Shown: positions 8,659 through 17,892, counted from the stretch's first letter. The stretch is DNA of 64,000 bases from Bradyrhizobium paxllaeri (GCF_001693515.2 NZ_CP042968.1:2480001-2544000); one strand, 5' to 3'. The notes: a model not told the origin generated them from the letters alone. Program-made: numbers and translations.

Positions 8659-9636
8659 TCATCCGGCCTTCTTGGTACGGGCGGCGGTACGTACCGGCTT
8701 CTCCGCCTTCTTCGGCGCTTCCTTGACCGTTTCCTTGGCCGTCTCCCTGGCGGCACGCTTGCCGCCGCCGCTGATCGGCAACAGCATCTCGCGCTGGCCG
8801 GCAGCCGCCTTCTTCGGCTTCTTGCCCTTGCTCTTGGCGGGGGCAGGGGACGCCTGCTTTTCGCTGGCGAGGCTGCGCTTGAGCGCGTCCATCAGGTTGA
8901 TGACGTTGCCGGTGGTCTTCGGCGCCGCCTTGGCCTTGGTGCTCAGGCCGTTGCGCTTCTGGTTGATCAGGTCGATCAGCGCTTGCTCGTAGCGGTCCTC
9001 GAACTGCTCGGGCTCGAATGAGGCCGATTTCTGCTCGACGATATGCTTCGCCAGATCAAGCATATCCTTGGTGATCTTCACGTCCTGGATATCCTCGAAA
9101 TATTCCTTCTCGCCGCGGACCTCATAGGGGTAGCGCAGCAGCGTTCCCATCAAGCCCTTGTCGAGCGGCTCCAGCGCGATGATGTGCTCGCGATTGGTCA
9201 GCACCACGCGGCCGATCGCGACCTTGTCCATGCTGCGGATGGTTTCGCGGATCACCGCAAATGCATCGTGGCCGACCTTGCCGTCCGGCACGAGATAATA
9301 GGGACGGATAACATAGCGGCTGTCGATATCGGTCCGCGGCACGAACTCGTCGATCTCGATGGTGCGGGTCGATTCCAATGCGATGTCGTCGAGCTCGTCC
9401 TTCGACACCTCGATATAGGTGTCGGTGTCGACCTTGTAGCCCTTCATGATGTCGTCGTTGGCGACTTCCTCGCCGGTCTCGGCGTCGACCTTGGCGTATT
9501 TGATGCGATGGCCGGTCTTGCGGTTGATCTGGTTGAACGAAACCTTCTCGGTATCCGACGTCGCCGGATAGAGGGCGACCGGGCAGGTCACGAGCGAGAG
9601 GCGCAGAAAACCCTTCCAATTGGCGCGGGGGGCCAT
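8659..9636 (-). CDS. ku: Ku protein, non-homologous end joining
   Basis: A 325-residue bacterial Ku homodimer subunit, which binds DNA double-strand ends and recruits LigD. The family signature is clear: MAPRANWKGFLRLSLVTCPVALYPATS at the start, then the beta-barrel core with INRKTGHRIKYAKVD, GYKVDTDTYIEVSKDELDDIALESTRTIEID, and RYPYEVR before the C-terminal arm. After about residue 235 comes a Lys/Ala-rich low-complexity tail typical of bacterial Ku C-termini, which in characterised Ku proteins modulates DNA binding. No ligD is in the window. Bradyrhizobia often carry several ku copies, so this may be one paralogue. Confidence 0.95.
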   Translation of the reverse strand: MAPRANWKGFLRLSLVTCPVALYPATSDTEKVSFNQINRKTGHRIKYAKVDAETGEEVANDDIMKGYKVDTDTYIEVSKDELDDIALESTRTIEIDEFVPRTDIDSRYVIRPYYLVPDGKVGHDAFAVIRETIRSMDKVAIGRVVLTNREHIIALEPLDKGLMGTLLRYPYEVRGEKEYFEDIQDVKITKDMLDLAKHIVEQKSASFEPEQFEDRYEQALIDLINQKRNGLSTKAKAAPKTTGNVINLMDALKRSLASEKQASPAPAKSKGKKPKKAAAGQREMLLPISGGGKRAARETAKETVKEAPKKAEKPVRTAARTKKAG

Positions 9637-9887
9637 GGGCTACTCCGAAAAACGCAACAGACAACCGCCGAGGATACCATCGGATCATCTCGTCTCAAAT
9701 ATGCCGGAGCGGGGAATCGCGGAACGGCGTTAACCGTTGGACCGCCTGTTCTGCCGCCGGCCTGCCTTTTGCACGCTGCCATCGGGCACGGCGAGGTCCG
9801 GAACATCATCTCCGATCAAGCGTTGTTTTAACGGCCGGTGTCGAAGCATTCGCTGGCAGTTACAGGCACTTACTCGAAGAGGTCACC

Positions 9888-10040
9888 ATGGCAACGCAAC
9901 GACATGGCCAGATCATCGAAACCCCGACCGAGGCGCGCCAGGCCGAACCCGGACCGTCGGTGCTCGCGCTGCTGTCCGTTTCGACCGGGCTCGCGATTCT
10001 CATCCTGGGCATCGTCTGGTTCGTATTCTTCCGCACGTAA
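9888..10040 (+). CDS. Small single-pass membrane protein (50 aa)
   Basis: An ATG-initiated 50-residue frame. A polar N-terminus, MATQRHGQIIETPTEARQAE, is followed by one strong transmembrane helix (LALLSVSTGLAILILGIVWFVFF) and a terminal RT. A GAAGAGGT ribosome-binding site lies 5 nt upstream. The clean polar-then-hydrophobic pattern argues for a real gene. Predicted topology is N-in or N-out single pass; function unknown. It stands alone between ku (divergent) and a two-component operon. Confidence 0.65.
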   Translation: MATQRHGQIIETPTEARQAEPGPSVLALLSVSTGLAILILGIVWFVFFRT

Positions 10041-10276
10041 GGGCTGAAACTGCCTCGCCTTTTTGCGAGATGTCGGCGCGAGCAGTCTGCCGGGCGCTTG
10101 GGGCATTCGATTGGGTATGTTAGGCGTTCGGCCTGCGGTTTTGCGGGCGCGCTCCCGGCTGCGAAGGTCGTATAACGAAAAAGTAACATTGCCCGGTGCC
10201 CCCGTTCATGGCCCGTTCACGCCGGTTAGCCTCATCTTGAGGTCTGATATCGTAGGGCTCATTTTTGGAGGGCAAC

Positions 10277-10948
10277 TTGCGCCTGCTTGTTGTTGAGGAC
10301 GATCCGGATCTCAACCGTCAGCTTACGACGGCTTTGACGGATGCCGGTTATGTGGTCGACCGCGCGTTCGACGGCGAGGAGGGGCACTATCTCGGCGACA
10401 GCGAGCCCTACGACGCCGTGGTGCTCGACATCGGCCTGCCCAAGATGGACGGCATCTCGGTGCTGGAGGCGTGGCGCCGCAACGGCCGCGGGATGCCGGT
10501 GTTGATCCTTACCGCCCGCGACCGCTGGAGCGACAAGGTGCAGGGCTTCGACGCCGGCGCCGACGATTACGTCGCAAAACCGTTCCACCTCGAGGAAGTG
10601 CTGGCGCGCATTCGCGCGCTGCTGCGCCGCTCCACCGGGCATGCGCAGTCGGAACTGACCTGCGGTCCGGTGTCACTGGATACGCGCACCGGCCGCGTCA
10701 GCGTCTCCGGCAACCCGATCAAGATGACCTCGCATGAGTACCGGCTGCTGGCCTACCTGATGCATCACACTGGGCGCGTAGTGTCGCGCACCGAACTGGT
10801 CGAGCATCTCTACGACCAGGACTTCGACCGTGACTCCAACACCATCGAGGTGTTCGTCGGCCGCATCCGCAAGAAGCTCGATGTCGACATCATCCAGACC
10901 GTGCGCGGGCTCGGCTATCTCCTGACGCCGCCATCACCCGGCGCCTGA
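10277..10948 (+). CDS. OmpR/PhoB-family response regulator (FeuP/PhoP-like)
   Basis: About 223 residues. The receiver domain has LLVVEDD, phospho-acceptor Asp in DAVVLDIGLPKMDG, the conserved Thr in LILTARD and Lys in DDYVAKPFH. A winged-helix DNA-binding domain follows (MTSHEYRLLAYLMHHTGRVVSRTEL ... IEVFVGRIRKKL ... VRGLGYLL). I chose the TTG at 10277 because a TTGGAGGG ribosome-binding site at 10265-10272 ends 4 nt before it; a longer frame would start inside that site. It resembles rhizobial FeuP/PhoP regulators in sequence style, but the symbol is not assigned. The next gene is its histidine kinase. Confidence 0.92.
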   Translation: MRLLVVEDDPDLNRQLTTALTDAGYVVDRAFDGEEGHYLGDSEPYDAVVLDIGLPKMDGISVLEAWRRNGRGMPVLILTARDRWSDKVQGFDAGADDYVAKPFHLEEVLARIRALLRRSTGHAQSELTCGPVSLDTRTGRVSVSGNPIKMTSHEYRLLAYLMHHTGRVVSRTELVEHLYDQDFDRDSNTIEVFVGRIRKKLDVDIIQTVRGLGYLLTPPSPGA

Positions 10949-10964
10949 TGAGCCTTGCTCTTTT

Positions 10965-11031
10965 ATTCGAGCATGATCTTATCCGAAAGCAGGCCCCGAT
11001 CCGCCGGATCGGAGCCTTAGGATATGCTCTT
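10965..11031 (+). repeat. Dispersed Bradyrhizobium-type palindromic repeat, copy 1
   Basis: Contains the arm TCGAGCATGATC near 10968, an inner dyad CCGATCCG / CGGATCGG at about 10998-11012 and the closing arm GGATATGCTC at 11021-11030. The outer arms pair imperfectly. The GAGCATGATC...GATCATGCTC core also occurs at 17945-18011. It sits between the response-regulator stop and the body of the kinase gene. Confidence 0.65.
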
Positions 11032-11046
11032 CGGGATCTTGATCTG

Positions 11047-12414
11047 ATGCGCGGAAGCTCGCTCGCCACGCGGTTGTTCCTGTCGGCGACCGCGTGGGTG
11101 GTCGTGATTCTGGTCATAACCGGCGTGATCCTGTCGTCGGTCTATCGCAACGCGACGGAGCGGGCCTTCGACCGCCGTATCAACCTCTATCTCCGCACCC
11201 TGATCGCCGAAGTCGCGACCCCGGACGAGCCGCCGGACCACCAGTTCCAGTCGCTCGGCGAGCCGCTGTTCGAGCTGCCGCTGTCCGGCTGGTACTGGCA
11301 GATCGTCCGCACCGACGAGAAGGCCGAGACGAAAGCGTCGCGTTCGCTGTGGGACAAGAAGCTGCCGAAGCTCGAGGACATCGGCGCGGATCTCACCCCC
11401 GCCGGGATCCGTCTCGGCTATATCGACGGGCCCGAGGGCCAGAGTCTGCGGGTCGTCGAGCGGCCGGTCGATCTCGGCGCCGACGGCAAATATCTGGTCA
11501 GCGTGGCGGGCGACGCCTCCGAGATTTTCGACGAGATCCGCGCCTTCGACTATTACCTCGGCGGCACCTTCGCAGCGCTCGGCATCGTGCTGCTGCTCAC
11601 CACGATCTTCCAGGTCCGTTTCGGTCTGGCGCCGCTCAAGCGGATTTCGGAATCGATCGCCGACATCCGTTCCGGCCGCGCCGAACGGCTGGAAGGCGAG
11701 TTTCCCGTCGAGATCGCGCCGCTGGCGCGCGAGACCAACGCACTGATCGATGCCAACCGCGAGATCGTCGAACGCGCGCGCACCCATGTCGGCAATCTCG
11801 CCCACGCCATCAAGACGCCGCTCTCCGTCATCGTCAACGAGGCCGCAGCCCATGCGGTAGATCCCTTTGCCAGCAAGGTGTTGGAGCAGGCCGATGTGAT
11901 GCGGGATCAGGTCGCCCATCATCTCGAGCGCGCACGTATCGCCGCGCGCGTCACCATCGTCGGCACCGTTACCGAGGTCGCGCCCGCCATCGAGGCGCTG
12001 CGACGGACCATGGAAAAGATCCATCGCGATCGCGGCATCACCATCTCGGTCAGGGCCGACCCGCATGCGAAGTTCCGTGGCGAACGCCAGGATCTTGAGG
12101 AGATGGCCGGCAACCTGGTCGACAATGCCTGCAAATGGGCAGCCTCGCAGGTCTTCATCGAGGTGCGGGCGGAGGCGGCGGCCGGGACGGGGCCGCGGCT
12201 GCGGCTCATCGTCGATGACGATGGCCGCGGATTGTCCGCCGCTGAGCGCGCTCAAGTCTCCCGGCGCGGCCAGCGGCTGGACGAATCCAAGCCGGGTTCC
12301 GGGCTCGGGCTTTCGATCGTGATCGATCTCGCCGGCCTTTATGGTGGCAGCCTTGTTTTGGGTGACGCCCCGATCGGCGGACTTCGGGCGGAATTGGTGC
12401 TGCCGGGGATTTGA
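11047..12414 (+). CDS. Sensor histidine kinase, partner of the preceding OmpR-type regulator
   Basis: A 455-residue inner-membrane kinase. TM1 lies near the N-terminus (LFLSATAWVVVILVITGVIL), followed by a periplasmic sensor region of about 150 residues and TM2 (YYLGGTFAALGIVLLLTTIF). A HAMP-like linker leads to the H-box NLAHAIKTPLSVIVNEA and an ATPase domain with N-box NLVDNACKWA, DDDGRGL and GSGLGLSI. The frame is open from an ATG at 10948 that overlaps the regulator stop (TGATG), but those 33 codons are made by the repeat element. I prefer the ATG at 11047, which restores a normal short N-tail before TM1. Either start gives an operon with the regulator. Confidence 0.88.
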   Translation: MRGSSLATRLFLSATAWVVVILVITGVILSSVYRNATERAFDRRINLYLRTLIAEVATPDEPPDHQFQSLGEPLFELPLSGWYWQIVRTDEKAETKASRSLWDKKLPKLEDIGADLTPAGIRLGYIDGPEGQSLRVVERPVDLGADGKYLVSVAGDASEIFDEIRAFDYYLGGTFAALGIVLLLTTIFQVRFGLAPLKRISESIADIRSGRAERLEGEFPVEIAPLARETNALIDANREIVERARTHVGNLAHAIKTPLSVIVNEAAAHAVDPFASKVLEQADVMRDQVAHHLERARIAARVTIVGTVTEVAPAIEALRRTMEKIHRDRGITISVRADPHAKFRGERQDLEEMAGNLVDNACKWAASQVFIEVRAEAAAGTGPRLRLIVDDDGRGLSAAERAQVSRRGQRLDESKPGSGLGLSIVIDLAGLYGGSLVLGDAPIGGLRAELVLPGI

Positions 12415-12568
12415 GTGTCCGGCGGTGACCTTGGGTTGAGGGTGGTACCCGGCAACGCCCCGAGGGAGATTTCGTTATTCCTAAACGCCTTCTTAACGCG
12501 CACACTTCTAAGATCAGGGCGGACGCGCTTTGCCGTCCGTATGACACACGCATATTCACACCAGGCGC

Positions 12569-13981
12569 ATGAGCCAGACATCCACCGAGCGGCTGAGGGA
12601 ATATCTTGCCCAGCTCCCGCCCCAGGCGCAGGCGCTGCTAATGCGCGAGTTCGAGCGCGCCATCGAACGCGGTGAGGACGTCGCTGTCGCCAACTTCGTG
12701 CTCGAGCAATTGCGCAAGGTCGTCCGTGGAACCGAGAACGATGACGACGACGAGGCGCGGCCGCGGACCGACGACCCGGCACGGCTGTTGTTCCGTCCGC
12801 TTGAGCCGTTTCTGGTCGAGAGCAACTTTCCGATGCGCGCCGGGCAGATTCGGCGCACTTCGCTGACCCCGGTCTGGCAGTGGCTCGGCCGCGATGGCGC
12901 GCCCGAGGCCGCATCGGCCTTCGAGGCTGCGCTCGCCGCGATCAGGCAGAGCGGCTCGACCGCCGGTCTGGAAGCTGCCACCCGCAAGTTTCAACTCGCC
13001 GCGGCCGAAGCGATTGTCCAGGTCGCAACCCCGGTGCAGGGCGACGACCGGCAGCGCGCGCTTTCCCGGATCGGTCCGCCGAACGTCGTCGAGGATCTGC
13101 TGTCGATCGGTGCGGTGCTGCGCGCCCGTGAGGCGATCGATACGCTCGGCAGCCGGCTTCCCGGCCAGATTCGGGCACTGACGCCCTCCCAACTCGAGAT
13201 GGTGACGGCGGCGCTCAACGTCCCCTCGCTGCAGACGCCGTCATTGCTGCCGTTCGCGCTGTCGCTGATCATGCAGCGGCTGGCGGCACCGTGGCAGATC
13301 ATCCGTCTCGCGATCAAAATGGCGGCCTCCGATGACGAGATTCGGGTGGCTGCCACGCCCTACGGCATCGCCGTCACGATCGCGCTGCACGATCTATCGT
13401 TCCTCACGGCCTGCCTGCGCACCGACATCAGGCGCAGCCAATTCGACAATGTCGGCGAGCAACTGAAAGTCCTGCATGATGGCGTGCGGGGCCTGCGCAC
13501 CGAACTCGATTTGCGCAACGATTCCGCGTGGGGCCGCCAGCTTACGTCGATCCGCGCCGAAATTTCCAATTCGCTGCAGTCGGAGATCGAGAGCGTGCCC
13601 GGCCGGGTCCGCCGCATCCTGCGGCAGCGCGCCGACAAGGATATCGCCTCGGCGCCGAAGATCGACGCCTCGGAGGTCGAGGAGATCGCCGCCCTGATCG
13701 ACTTCGTGGCGGTGTGCCGCACCTATGCGAGCGAACTCGCCATCAACGAGGTCACGTTGCGGACCTATTCCGACCTGCAGCATTATGTCGAGCATTCCAC
13801 CGAGAGCCTGGTGCAGACGCTGCGCGGCGGCGATACCAAGGCGCGCGCTTACCGGCACATGCAGACCAAGGCAGCGATCCGCTTCTGCGAAATCCTGTTC
13901 GGCCATGACTATGCGTCGCTGATGAACCGGGCGGCCGAAAATGCCATGACCGGCGAGCGCAAGGCGAGCAAGGCCGGGTAG
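12569..13981 (+). CDS. Conserved hypothetical alphaproteobacterial protein (470 aa)
   Basis: A 470-residue protein with no membrane span or signal peptide, strongly helical. It begins MSQTSTERLREYLAQLPPQAQALLMREFERAIERG, followed by an acidic linker (ENDDDDEARP) and then RLLFRPLEPFLVESNFPMRAGQIRRTSL, a segment I associate with an uncharacterised alphaproteobacterial family. The C-terminal half is predicted helical bundle (LKVLHDGVRGLRTELDLR, EIEEIAALIDFVAVCRTY-like). It stands alone, 154 nt after the kinase gene and pointing toward mntR. No catalytic motif can be named. Confidence 0.8.
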   Translation: MSQTSTERLREYLAQLPPQAQALLMREFERAIERGEDVAVANFVLEQLRKVVRGTENDDDDEARPRTDDPARLLFRPLEPFLVESNFPMRAGQIRRTSLTPVWQWLGRDGAPEAASAFEAALAAIRQSGSTAGLEAATRKFQLAAAEAIVQVATPVQGDDRQRALSRIGPPNVVEDLLSIGAVLRAREAIDTLGSRLPGQIRALTPSQLEMVTAALNVPSLQTPSLLPFALSLIMQRLAAPWQIIRLAIKMAASDDEIRVAATPYGIAVTIALHDLSFLTACLRTDIRRSQFDNVGEQLKVLHDGVRGLRTELDLRNDSAWGRQLTSIRAEISNSLQSEIESVPGRVRRILRQRADKDIASAPKIDASEVEEIAALIDFVAVCRTYASELAINEVTLRTYSDLQHYVEHSTESLVQTLRGGDTKARAYRHMQTKAAIRFCEILFGHDYASLMNRAAENAMTGERKASKAG

Positions 13982-14015
13982 AGGGTTTCTCGCTCGCCGT
14001 TTCGATCCTATCGCC

Positions 14016-14456
14016 TCACGCCTTGCGTCGATCCTTGGCGTCGCGAAGAAATTCGGCGAAGGCCTTGAGGGTCACATCGGAAACATGATGTTCGATGCCC
14101 TCGGCATCGCCTTCGGCGGCTTCCTGGGGAACCCCGAGCGCCAACAGGACATCAACCACCAGACGGTGACGCGTGCGGACTCGCTTGGCGAGCGCCTCGC
14201 CCTTTTCGGTCAGGAATACCCCGCGATAGGGGCGCGCCGTCACCAGATCTTCGCGCTTCAATCGCGCAATGGTGTCGATCGCCGTCGGATGCGAGACGCC
14301 CAGCCTGCGGGCGATGTCGGTTGGACGCGCCTCGCCGGTCGTTCCGAGCAGGTCGGAGATCAGCTCGACGTAATCTTCCAGAACCGCCGTCGACCGCGCC
14401 GATCGCGCCTTGCCAAAGCGGCGCGCCTGCGTCTGCTCCGCGGGCAGTGGCTGCAT
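14016..14456 (-). CDS. mntR: MntR-type manganese-responsive transcriptional regulator (DtxR family)
   Basis: About 146 residues. After a polar N-tail come VEDYVELI-like LEDYVELISDLLGTTGEARPTDIARRLGVSHPTAIDTIARL (winged-helix reader) and LVTARPYRGVFLTEKGEALA, then the metal-binding/dimerisation helix with DAEGIEHHVSDVTLKAF, matching the DAEGIEHHVS signature of MntR. The family represses Mn2+ importers when Mn is sufficient. I used the ATG at 14456 (MQPLPAEQ), matching family length; the frame stays open to 14585. It is divergent from a TonB-dependent receptor whose promoter carries an MntR-box-like dyad, and exbB carries the same motif. Confidence 0.88.
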   Translation of the reverse strand: MQPLPAEQTQARRFGKARSARSTAVLEDYVELISDLLGTTGEARPTDIARRLGVSHPTAIDTIARLKREDLVTARPYRGVFLTEKGEALAKRVRTRHRLVVDVLLALGVPQEAAEGDAEGIEHHVSDVTLKAFAEFLRDAKDRRKA

Positions 14457-14623
14457 CGGTTTGGCCCGATCTGTCGAGGGCTTGCGCACCACTGCACACC
14501 TTCCAGGCGAATCCATCCAGACGAGGCGCGACCATGGCGTGGTGCCGACCACATTGCAAGTTGGCGGCTTGTCGCCGATCTGCAACAGCCCGTCGCTGGT
14601 ATTTGCGAGTCGTTCGCAGCATC

Positions 14624-14667
14624 TTGACAGTTAATGCCTCAGCATTAATATGTAGCCTAACCTACGT
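14624..14667 (+). promoter_or_regulatory. Sigma70-type promoter of the TonB receptor with MntR-box-like operator
   Basis: TTGACA at 14624-14629 and TAATAT at 14646-14651, spaced 16 bp, form a near-consensus promoter. Between them is a perfect dyad TTAATGC-CTCA-GCATTAA (14631-14648). Overlapping the -10 and probable start point is TGTAGC-CTAA-CCTACG (14651-14666), whose TAGC-N4-xCTA core resembles the enterobacterial MntR box. The composite TTAATGCCT-N11-TGTAGC-N4-CCTACGT recurs with identical spacing upstream of exbB. The mntR gene diverges from here, so it may be autoregulated. Confidence 0.7.
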
Positions 14668-14726
14668 TTTTACGTCGCGGCATTATTTGAGGCTGTTTGC
14701 TGAAGCGCGATCGGTTGGGGATGGAT

Positions 14727-17700
14727 ATGCGCGCGACGCGAATGGCCCTTTTGGGCACATCGGCACTGGCCGTAGTTTGTTTGAGCGACAGCGCGGCGCT
14801 GCCGCAAACGGCAGCGCCCGCGCCGCCGGCACCGCAGGTTGCGCCGGCAGCCGAACCATCCGCGCCGGCTGCGGAATCGCCGCCGCCGCAAACCCCGCCT
14901 GCGCCGGCCACGGCGGCCGCTCCACCAACGACGTCGAATGCCCCGACGGAAGTCGACATGCCGCAAGTGACGGTGGAGGGGCGTCAGCCCAAGCCGGCAC
15001 GTCGGGCCGCGCGCAGCGAGCCCGGCCGGGCTTCAAGAACCGTCGCGGCGCCACCGCCAGGCCCTCCGCCAGCTGCCGCGCAGACGTCACCCTTCAATCC
15101 GCCATTTGCCCCGCTGTCGACGCTCGGGAGCAACCAGATCCAGACCGGGACCAGCAATGGCGGGTTCGGCAGCCTGTTCACCAACATGCCCGGCGCGACG
15201 TCTGCGGGCCTTGCCACGGAATCGTCGCGCCCCGTTCTGCGCGGCCTGACGGACGCGAAGGTTCGCATCCAGGAAAACGGCGTCGGTGCGGTCGACGTGT
15301 CCGACATCGCTCAGGACCACGCGGTGCCGATCGACCCTCTCGCCATCCAGAAGGTCGACGTCGTTCGCGGACCGGGTGCGCTCCGCTTCGGCTCGCAGGC
15401 CGTCGGCGGCGTCGTCGATGTCAACAACAACCGGATTCCGACCGCTGCACCGCTCGGGGGAGTGGCCGCCGAACTGAGGTCCGGCGTGACCAGCGTCAAC
15501 CGGGGGTGGGAGAGCGGGCTCTTGCTGGATGCCGGCGGCCGCAACGCCGCCGTGCATGCCGATATCTACGGACGATCCTCCAGCGATTACAGCATCCCGA
15601 GCTATCCCTATCTCGTTCCGCCGGTCCCTGCGCCCGCCTTCAACGGCAAGCAGCCGAATTCGGCCTCGAAGAGCGCTGGTGCGGCCGTCGGCGGGTCCTG
15701 GCTTTTCGACGGCGGCTATGCCGGCATTGCGGTCTCGCGCTTCACCAGCGACTACTACGTTCCCGGTATCGCGACCGCGGACGCGCGCCAGCACAACGAC
15801 CTCGAGCAAACCAAGATCAGCTCCAAGGGCGAGTACCGTCCTGACGCGAGCGCGCTGGCGGCCGTCAGGTACTGGACCGGATATTCGGAATACCGGCACG
15901 ACGAGACGGTACTCGCCACGACCGGATTCCAGGAGATCACCGCCACCTTCAAGAACAAGCAGACCGAGGGCAAGCTCGAGTTCGAACTCGCGCCGTTCGC
16001 CACGCCGCTAGGCGCGCTGACCAGCATTGTCGGCGCGCAGGGCGCCTATCAGCAACTGGATACGGCGGGCCAGGCGATCCTGCTTCCGGCCCAAACGAGG
16101 ACGGCAGCTGCGTACTTCCTCAATGAAGTCAGGCACACCGATACGCTTCGCACGCAGTTGGCGGGCCGCATCGAGGGAGTCGATGTCGCGGGAACGGCGT
16201 TCACCTTCCCGCCGAACTTTCTCCCGCCGCCGAATGAGCCGGGCAGGGCTGCTGCCAAGCTCGACTTCATGCCGAAGAGCATCAGTTTCGGCATCATCAA
16301 GGACCTTCCATCCTCACTGGTCGGCAGTCTGACGCTGCAGCGGATCGAGCGTGCGCCGCGCGCCCTCGAACTGTTCGCGCAAGGCCCCGACGGTTCGGAG
16401 AAGACGTTCAAAATTGGCAACGCGAACCTCGGAATTGAGACAGCGAACACGGCGGAGATCGGACTGAAGCGCGTCGACGGCGATTTCAGGTTCGCCGCAA
16501 ATGCCTACTACACGTCGTATGACAAGTTCATTTTCTCGCGCGCCACCGGCATCCTTTGCCAGGAAACCTTTGCGTCATGCGGAACCGGCACCGATTACAT
16601 CCAGGTCAATTACGATCAGCGCGACGCCACTTTCCGTGGCGGCGAACTGGCCTGGCAATGGGACGCGGCGCAACTCGCCAACGGCACGTTCGGTGTTGAC
16701 GGCCAATATGACGTGGTGCGGGCGACGTTCGCCGACGGCAGCAACGTACCGCGCATTCCCCCGATGCGGCTCGGCGGCGGCGTCTACTGGCGCAACGACA
16801 ACTGGTTTGTACGCGCAGGCTGGCTGCACGCATTTGCGCAGAACGACATTCCACAGTTCGACACGACGACTCCCGGATATGATTTGGTCAAGCTGCAGAT
16901 CGAACATCGGAAGTTCTGGAAGGACTCGCCGTGGGGCGCCGTCGAGGTCACGACCGGGCTGATCGGTGACAATCTGCTCAACGCCAACATTCGTAACTCC
17001 GTTCAATTCCACAAGGATGAGATCCTGCAGCCCGGGCGGGGCTTCAAGCTGTTCCTCAATGTCAAATACGGCGTCGACCGGCCGAGTGGACCTCCGGGCA
17101 CCTGGATCGGGACGGCAAAACGGACGGCCGGCAACGGCTTCTACAAGAGCCCTGCGCTTGATGCCGGCTGGAATTGGGCGGGCATCTATGCCGGCAGCAA
17201 TGTCGGATATCTGAGGGGCGAGGGCGTCACCAACGCGGCCTTCAACGACGCCGCCACAGGTCTTTCGCTTGCCGGAGCCCGCCTGTCGTCCACGCAGAAC
17301 ACCGCGAGCTTTGGCTTCCAGTCCGGCTACAACTGGACATCGGGCCGGATTCTGGCCGGCATCGAGGGAGATTTCGAGTATCGCAATCAGCACGGAAGTA
17401 GCGCTGCCACATGCCCCGGCAACATCTGCAACGCGGCACTGGCTCCGCTCGACGCAACCGTGAGGGCAGATCTGGACTATCGTTTGGGATGGGTCGCATC
17501 GGTTCGAGGCCGGGTCGGAACGCTCGTGACGCCGGACCTGCTCGCCTACGCCACCGCAGGTGTTCCATTCGGCAGGATCACGACGTCGACTTCCGTCGCA
17601 GGCTTCGATAACGCGGGTGTCGCGACGACGGCGTCCCTGGATCGGCACCTGTATCGGGTGGGCTGGACCGTGGGCGGCGGCGTCGAGAGACGGTTGACGG

Positions 17701-17873
17701 GGAACTGGACCGCAAAGCTCGAATATCTGCACATGGATTTCGGTTCGGTGCGTTCGACGCCGCCGGTACTAGCCAATGCCACGGTGGCGTTCGACGCCAA
17801 CACCCGCGTGACCAGCGATGCCGTCAGGGTCGGGGTGAACTACAAATTCGGCGGAACGATCGTCACGGACTGA
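14727..17873 (+). CDS. ZnuD-like TonB-dependent receptor fused to a second outer-membrane beta-barrel domain
   Basis: About 1048 residues. A signal peptide (MRATRMALLGTSALAVVCL) is followed by a Pro/Ala-rich linker with TonB-box-like VDMPQVTVEG near residue 90. The plug domain has RPVLRGLTDAKVRIQENGVGAVDVSDIAQDHAVPIDPL and VRGPGALRFGSQAVGGVVDV, the pattern of ZnuD-type metal receptors. The 22-strand barrel ends near residue 800 (DEILQPGRGFKLFLNVKYGV). After about 25 linker residues comes a complete extra Omp25/Omp31-like barrel (WAGIYAGSNVGYLRG ... ending VRVGVNYKFGG). The ATG at 14727 has TTGGGG 6 nt upstream; TTG 14697 and ATG 14721 are alternatives. It likely imports a metal (Mn or Zn) with ExbBD-TonB encoded downstream. 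Confidence 0.88.
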   Translation: MRATRMALLGTSALAVVCLSDSAALPQTAAPAPPAPQVAPAAEPSAPAAESPPPQTPPAPATAAAPPTTSNAPTEVDMPQVTVEGRQPKPARRAARSEPGRASRTVAAPPPGPPPAAAQTSPFNPPFAPLSTLGSNQIQTGTSNGGFGSLFTNMPGATSAGLATESSRPVLRGLTDAKVRIQENGVGAVDVSDIAQDHAVPIDPLAIQKVDVVRGPGALRFGSQAVGGVVDVNNNRIPTAAPLGGVAAELRSGVTSVNRGWESGLLLDAGGRNAAVHADIYGRSSSDYSIPSYPYLVPPVPAPAFNGKQPNSASKSAGAAVGGSWLFDGGYAGIAVSRFTSDYYVPGIATADARQHNDLEQTKISSKGEYRPDASALAAVRYWTGYSEYRHDETVLATTGFQEITATFKNKQTEGKLEFELAPFATPLGALTSIVGAQGAYQQLDTAGQAILLPAQTRTAAAYFLNEVRHTDTLRTQLAGRIEGVDVAGTAFTFPPNFLPPPNEPGRAAAKLDFMPKSISFGIIKDLPSSLVGSLTLQRIERAPRALELFAQGPDGSEKTFKIGNANLGIETANTAEIGLKRVDGDFRFAANAYYTSYDKFIFSRATGILCQETFASCGTGTDYIQVNYDQRDATFRGGELAWQWDAAQLANGTFGVDGQYDVVRATFADGSNVPRIPPMRLGGGVYWRNDNWFVRAGWLHAFAQNDIPQFDTTTPGYDLVKLQIEHRKFWKDSPWGAVEVTTGLIGDNLLNANIRNSVQFHKDEILQPGRGFKLFLNVKYGVDRPSGPPGTWIGTAKRTAGNGFYKSPALDAGWNWAGIYAGSNVGYLRGEGVTNAAFNDAATGLSLAGARLSSTQNTASFGFQSGYNWTSGRILAGIEGDFEYRNQHGSSAATCPGNICNAALAPLDATVRADLDYRLGWVASVRGRVGTLVTPDLLAYATAGVPFGRITTSTSVAGFDNAGVATTASLDRHLYRVGWTVGGGVERRLTGNWTAKLEYLHMDFGSVRSTPPVLANATVAFDANTRVTSDAVRVGVNYKFGGTIVTD

Positions 17874-17892
17874 TCGTCGCAGCGAAGCCCGC

